NCBI RefSeq assembly: GCF_014852585.1
Contig: NZ_JACVBX010000010.1
Location: forward strand, 1-64,000
DNA from: Pseudomonas sp. PDM18
Lineage (GTDB): Bacteria > Pseudomonadota > Gammaproteobacteria > Pseudomonadales > Pseudomonadaceae
Direction: 5' to 3'
DNA: 64,000 nt
The notes under the pieces: model-generated
Told to the model about the DNA's origin: nothing
What the model saw: the letters and a program-made list of their open reading frames with translations, nothing else
Database searches by the model: none
Position numbers and translations under genes: made by a program
In this document: piece after piece, positions 63,739 through 64,000 of the stretch
Position numbering within the stretch: the stretch's first letter is position 1
Layout of the letters: the number at the start of each line of letters is the position of its first letter

Positions 63739-64000
63739 CTACTGCGCCCCGCGCCCCGGGAAGTAGTAGGGCTTCACGATGCCATTCAGGCGCGGATACG
63801 GAATCTTCAGCTCCGGGTGCCCGACCGAATGCGGCGCGATGCGGTCGATGTCGTACTTGAGCGTCATCGCCCCGAAGGTCAGGGCGAAGTGCTCGGTGGG
63901 CTGGAACGGCCAGTCCTTCGAGAAGTTCGGGTCCTGCTCGTCCAGCTTGTTCTGCAGGATCCACGCCTGGTGTGCCATGCGCGCCACTTTCCAGAAGTTG
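63739..64000 (-). CDS. C-terminal fragment of an unrecognised gene
   Basis: The last ~87 codons of a minus-strand gene that continues past the right edge; the stop is at 63739. The visible part is soluble, with EHFALTFGAMTLKYDID and a Pro/Tyr-rich end (IPYPRLNGIVKPYYFPGRG). No family was recognised. An internal ATG at 63987 exists, but the frame stays open to the edge, so the true start is outside. Confidence 0.7.
   Translation of the reverse strand, partial: NFWKVARMAHQAWILQNKLDEQDPNFSKDWPFQPTEHFALTFGAMTLKYDIDRIAPHSVGHPELKIPYPRLNGIVKPYYFPGRGAQ

Overview
The window is ordinary, high-GC Pseudomonas chromosome. Gene content and order follow the segment of P. aeruginosa PAO1 from metY (PA5025) down to thiC (PA4973), read in that direction, so the organism is most likely a Pseudomonas close to the P. 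aeruginosa / P. nitroreducens / P. citronellolis branch. This assignment rests on recalled gene order and protein families, not on a database search. No rRNA, tRNA, CRISPR array or prophage was seen.

Region 1-19 kb, almost all on the minus strand: a metY start cut off after about 28 codons, selO, an MscK-type mechanosensitive channel, a K+/H+ antiporter, a small secreted protein, an acyl-CoA dehydrogenase, rlmJ (plus strand), msrA, the c-di-GMP phosphodiesterase dipA, and aceF/aceE of the pyruvate dehydrogenase complex with a twin operator-like inverted repeat upstream of aceE.

Region 19-43 kb: glnE, then the LPS inner-core operon (waaF-waaC-waaG-waaP plus three more LPS-kinase genes, mostly with overlapping stop/start codons), a carbamoyltransferase and a core glycosyltransferase. 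A variable block follows: a GT29-like protein with an H-x4-E motif, an unrecognised protein, a GT2 enzyme and an ArnT-like membrane glycosyltransferase. Then come another small kinase-like gene, msbA, mig-14, dnpA and hldE. ilvE, ssg and waaL, which PAO1 has in this segment, are not here.

Region 43-53 kb: two acyl-CoA dehydrogenases, a hypothetical, an aldo/keto reductase overlapping a FAD oxidoreductase, an SMR exporter divergent from a LysR regulator, waaA (Kdo transferase) and an XRE-cupin regulator.

Region 53-64 kb: a small DUF6896-like gene, then a candidate catabolic cluster (Fe-S/FMN/FAD oxidoreductase and cupin on minus; a putative leader ORF, a polyamine-type periplasmic binding protein and a class II aldolase on plus), tolC, a TPP riboswitch with thiC, a CytX-type HMP transporter and the C-terminal end of an unrecognised gene.

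The most unusual items are a ~120-bp nested palindromic repeat present twice with compensatory base changes, a ~117-bp MITE-like repeat present twice, the GT29-like gene in the LPS core locus, and the oxidoreductase/cupin/binding-protein/aldolase cluster.
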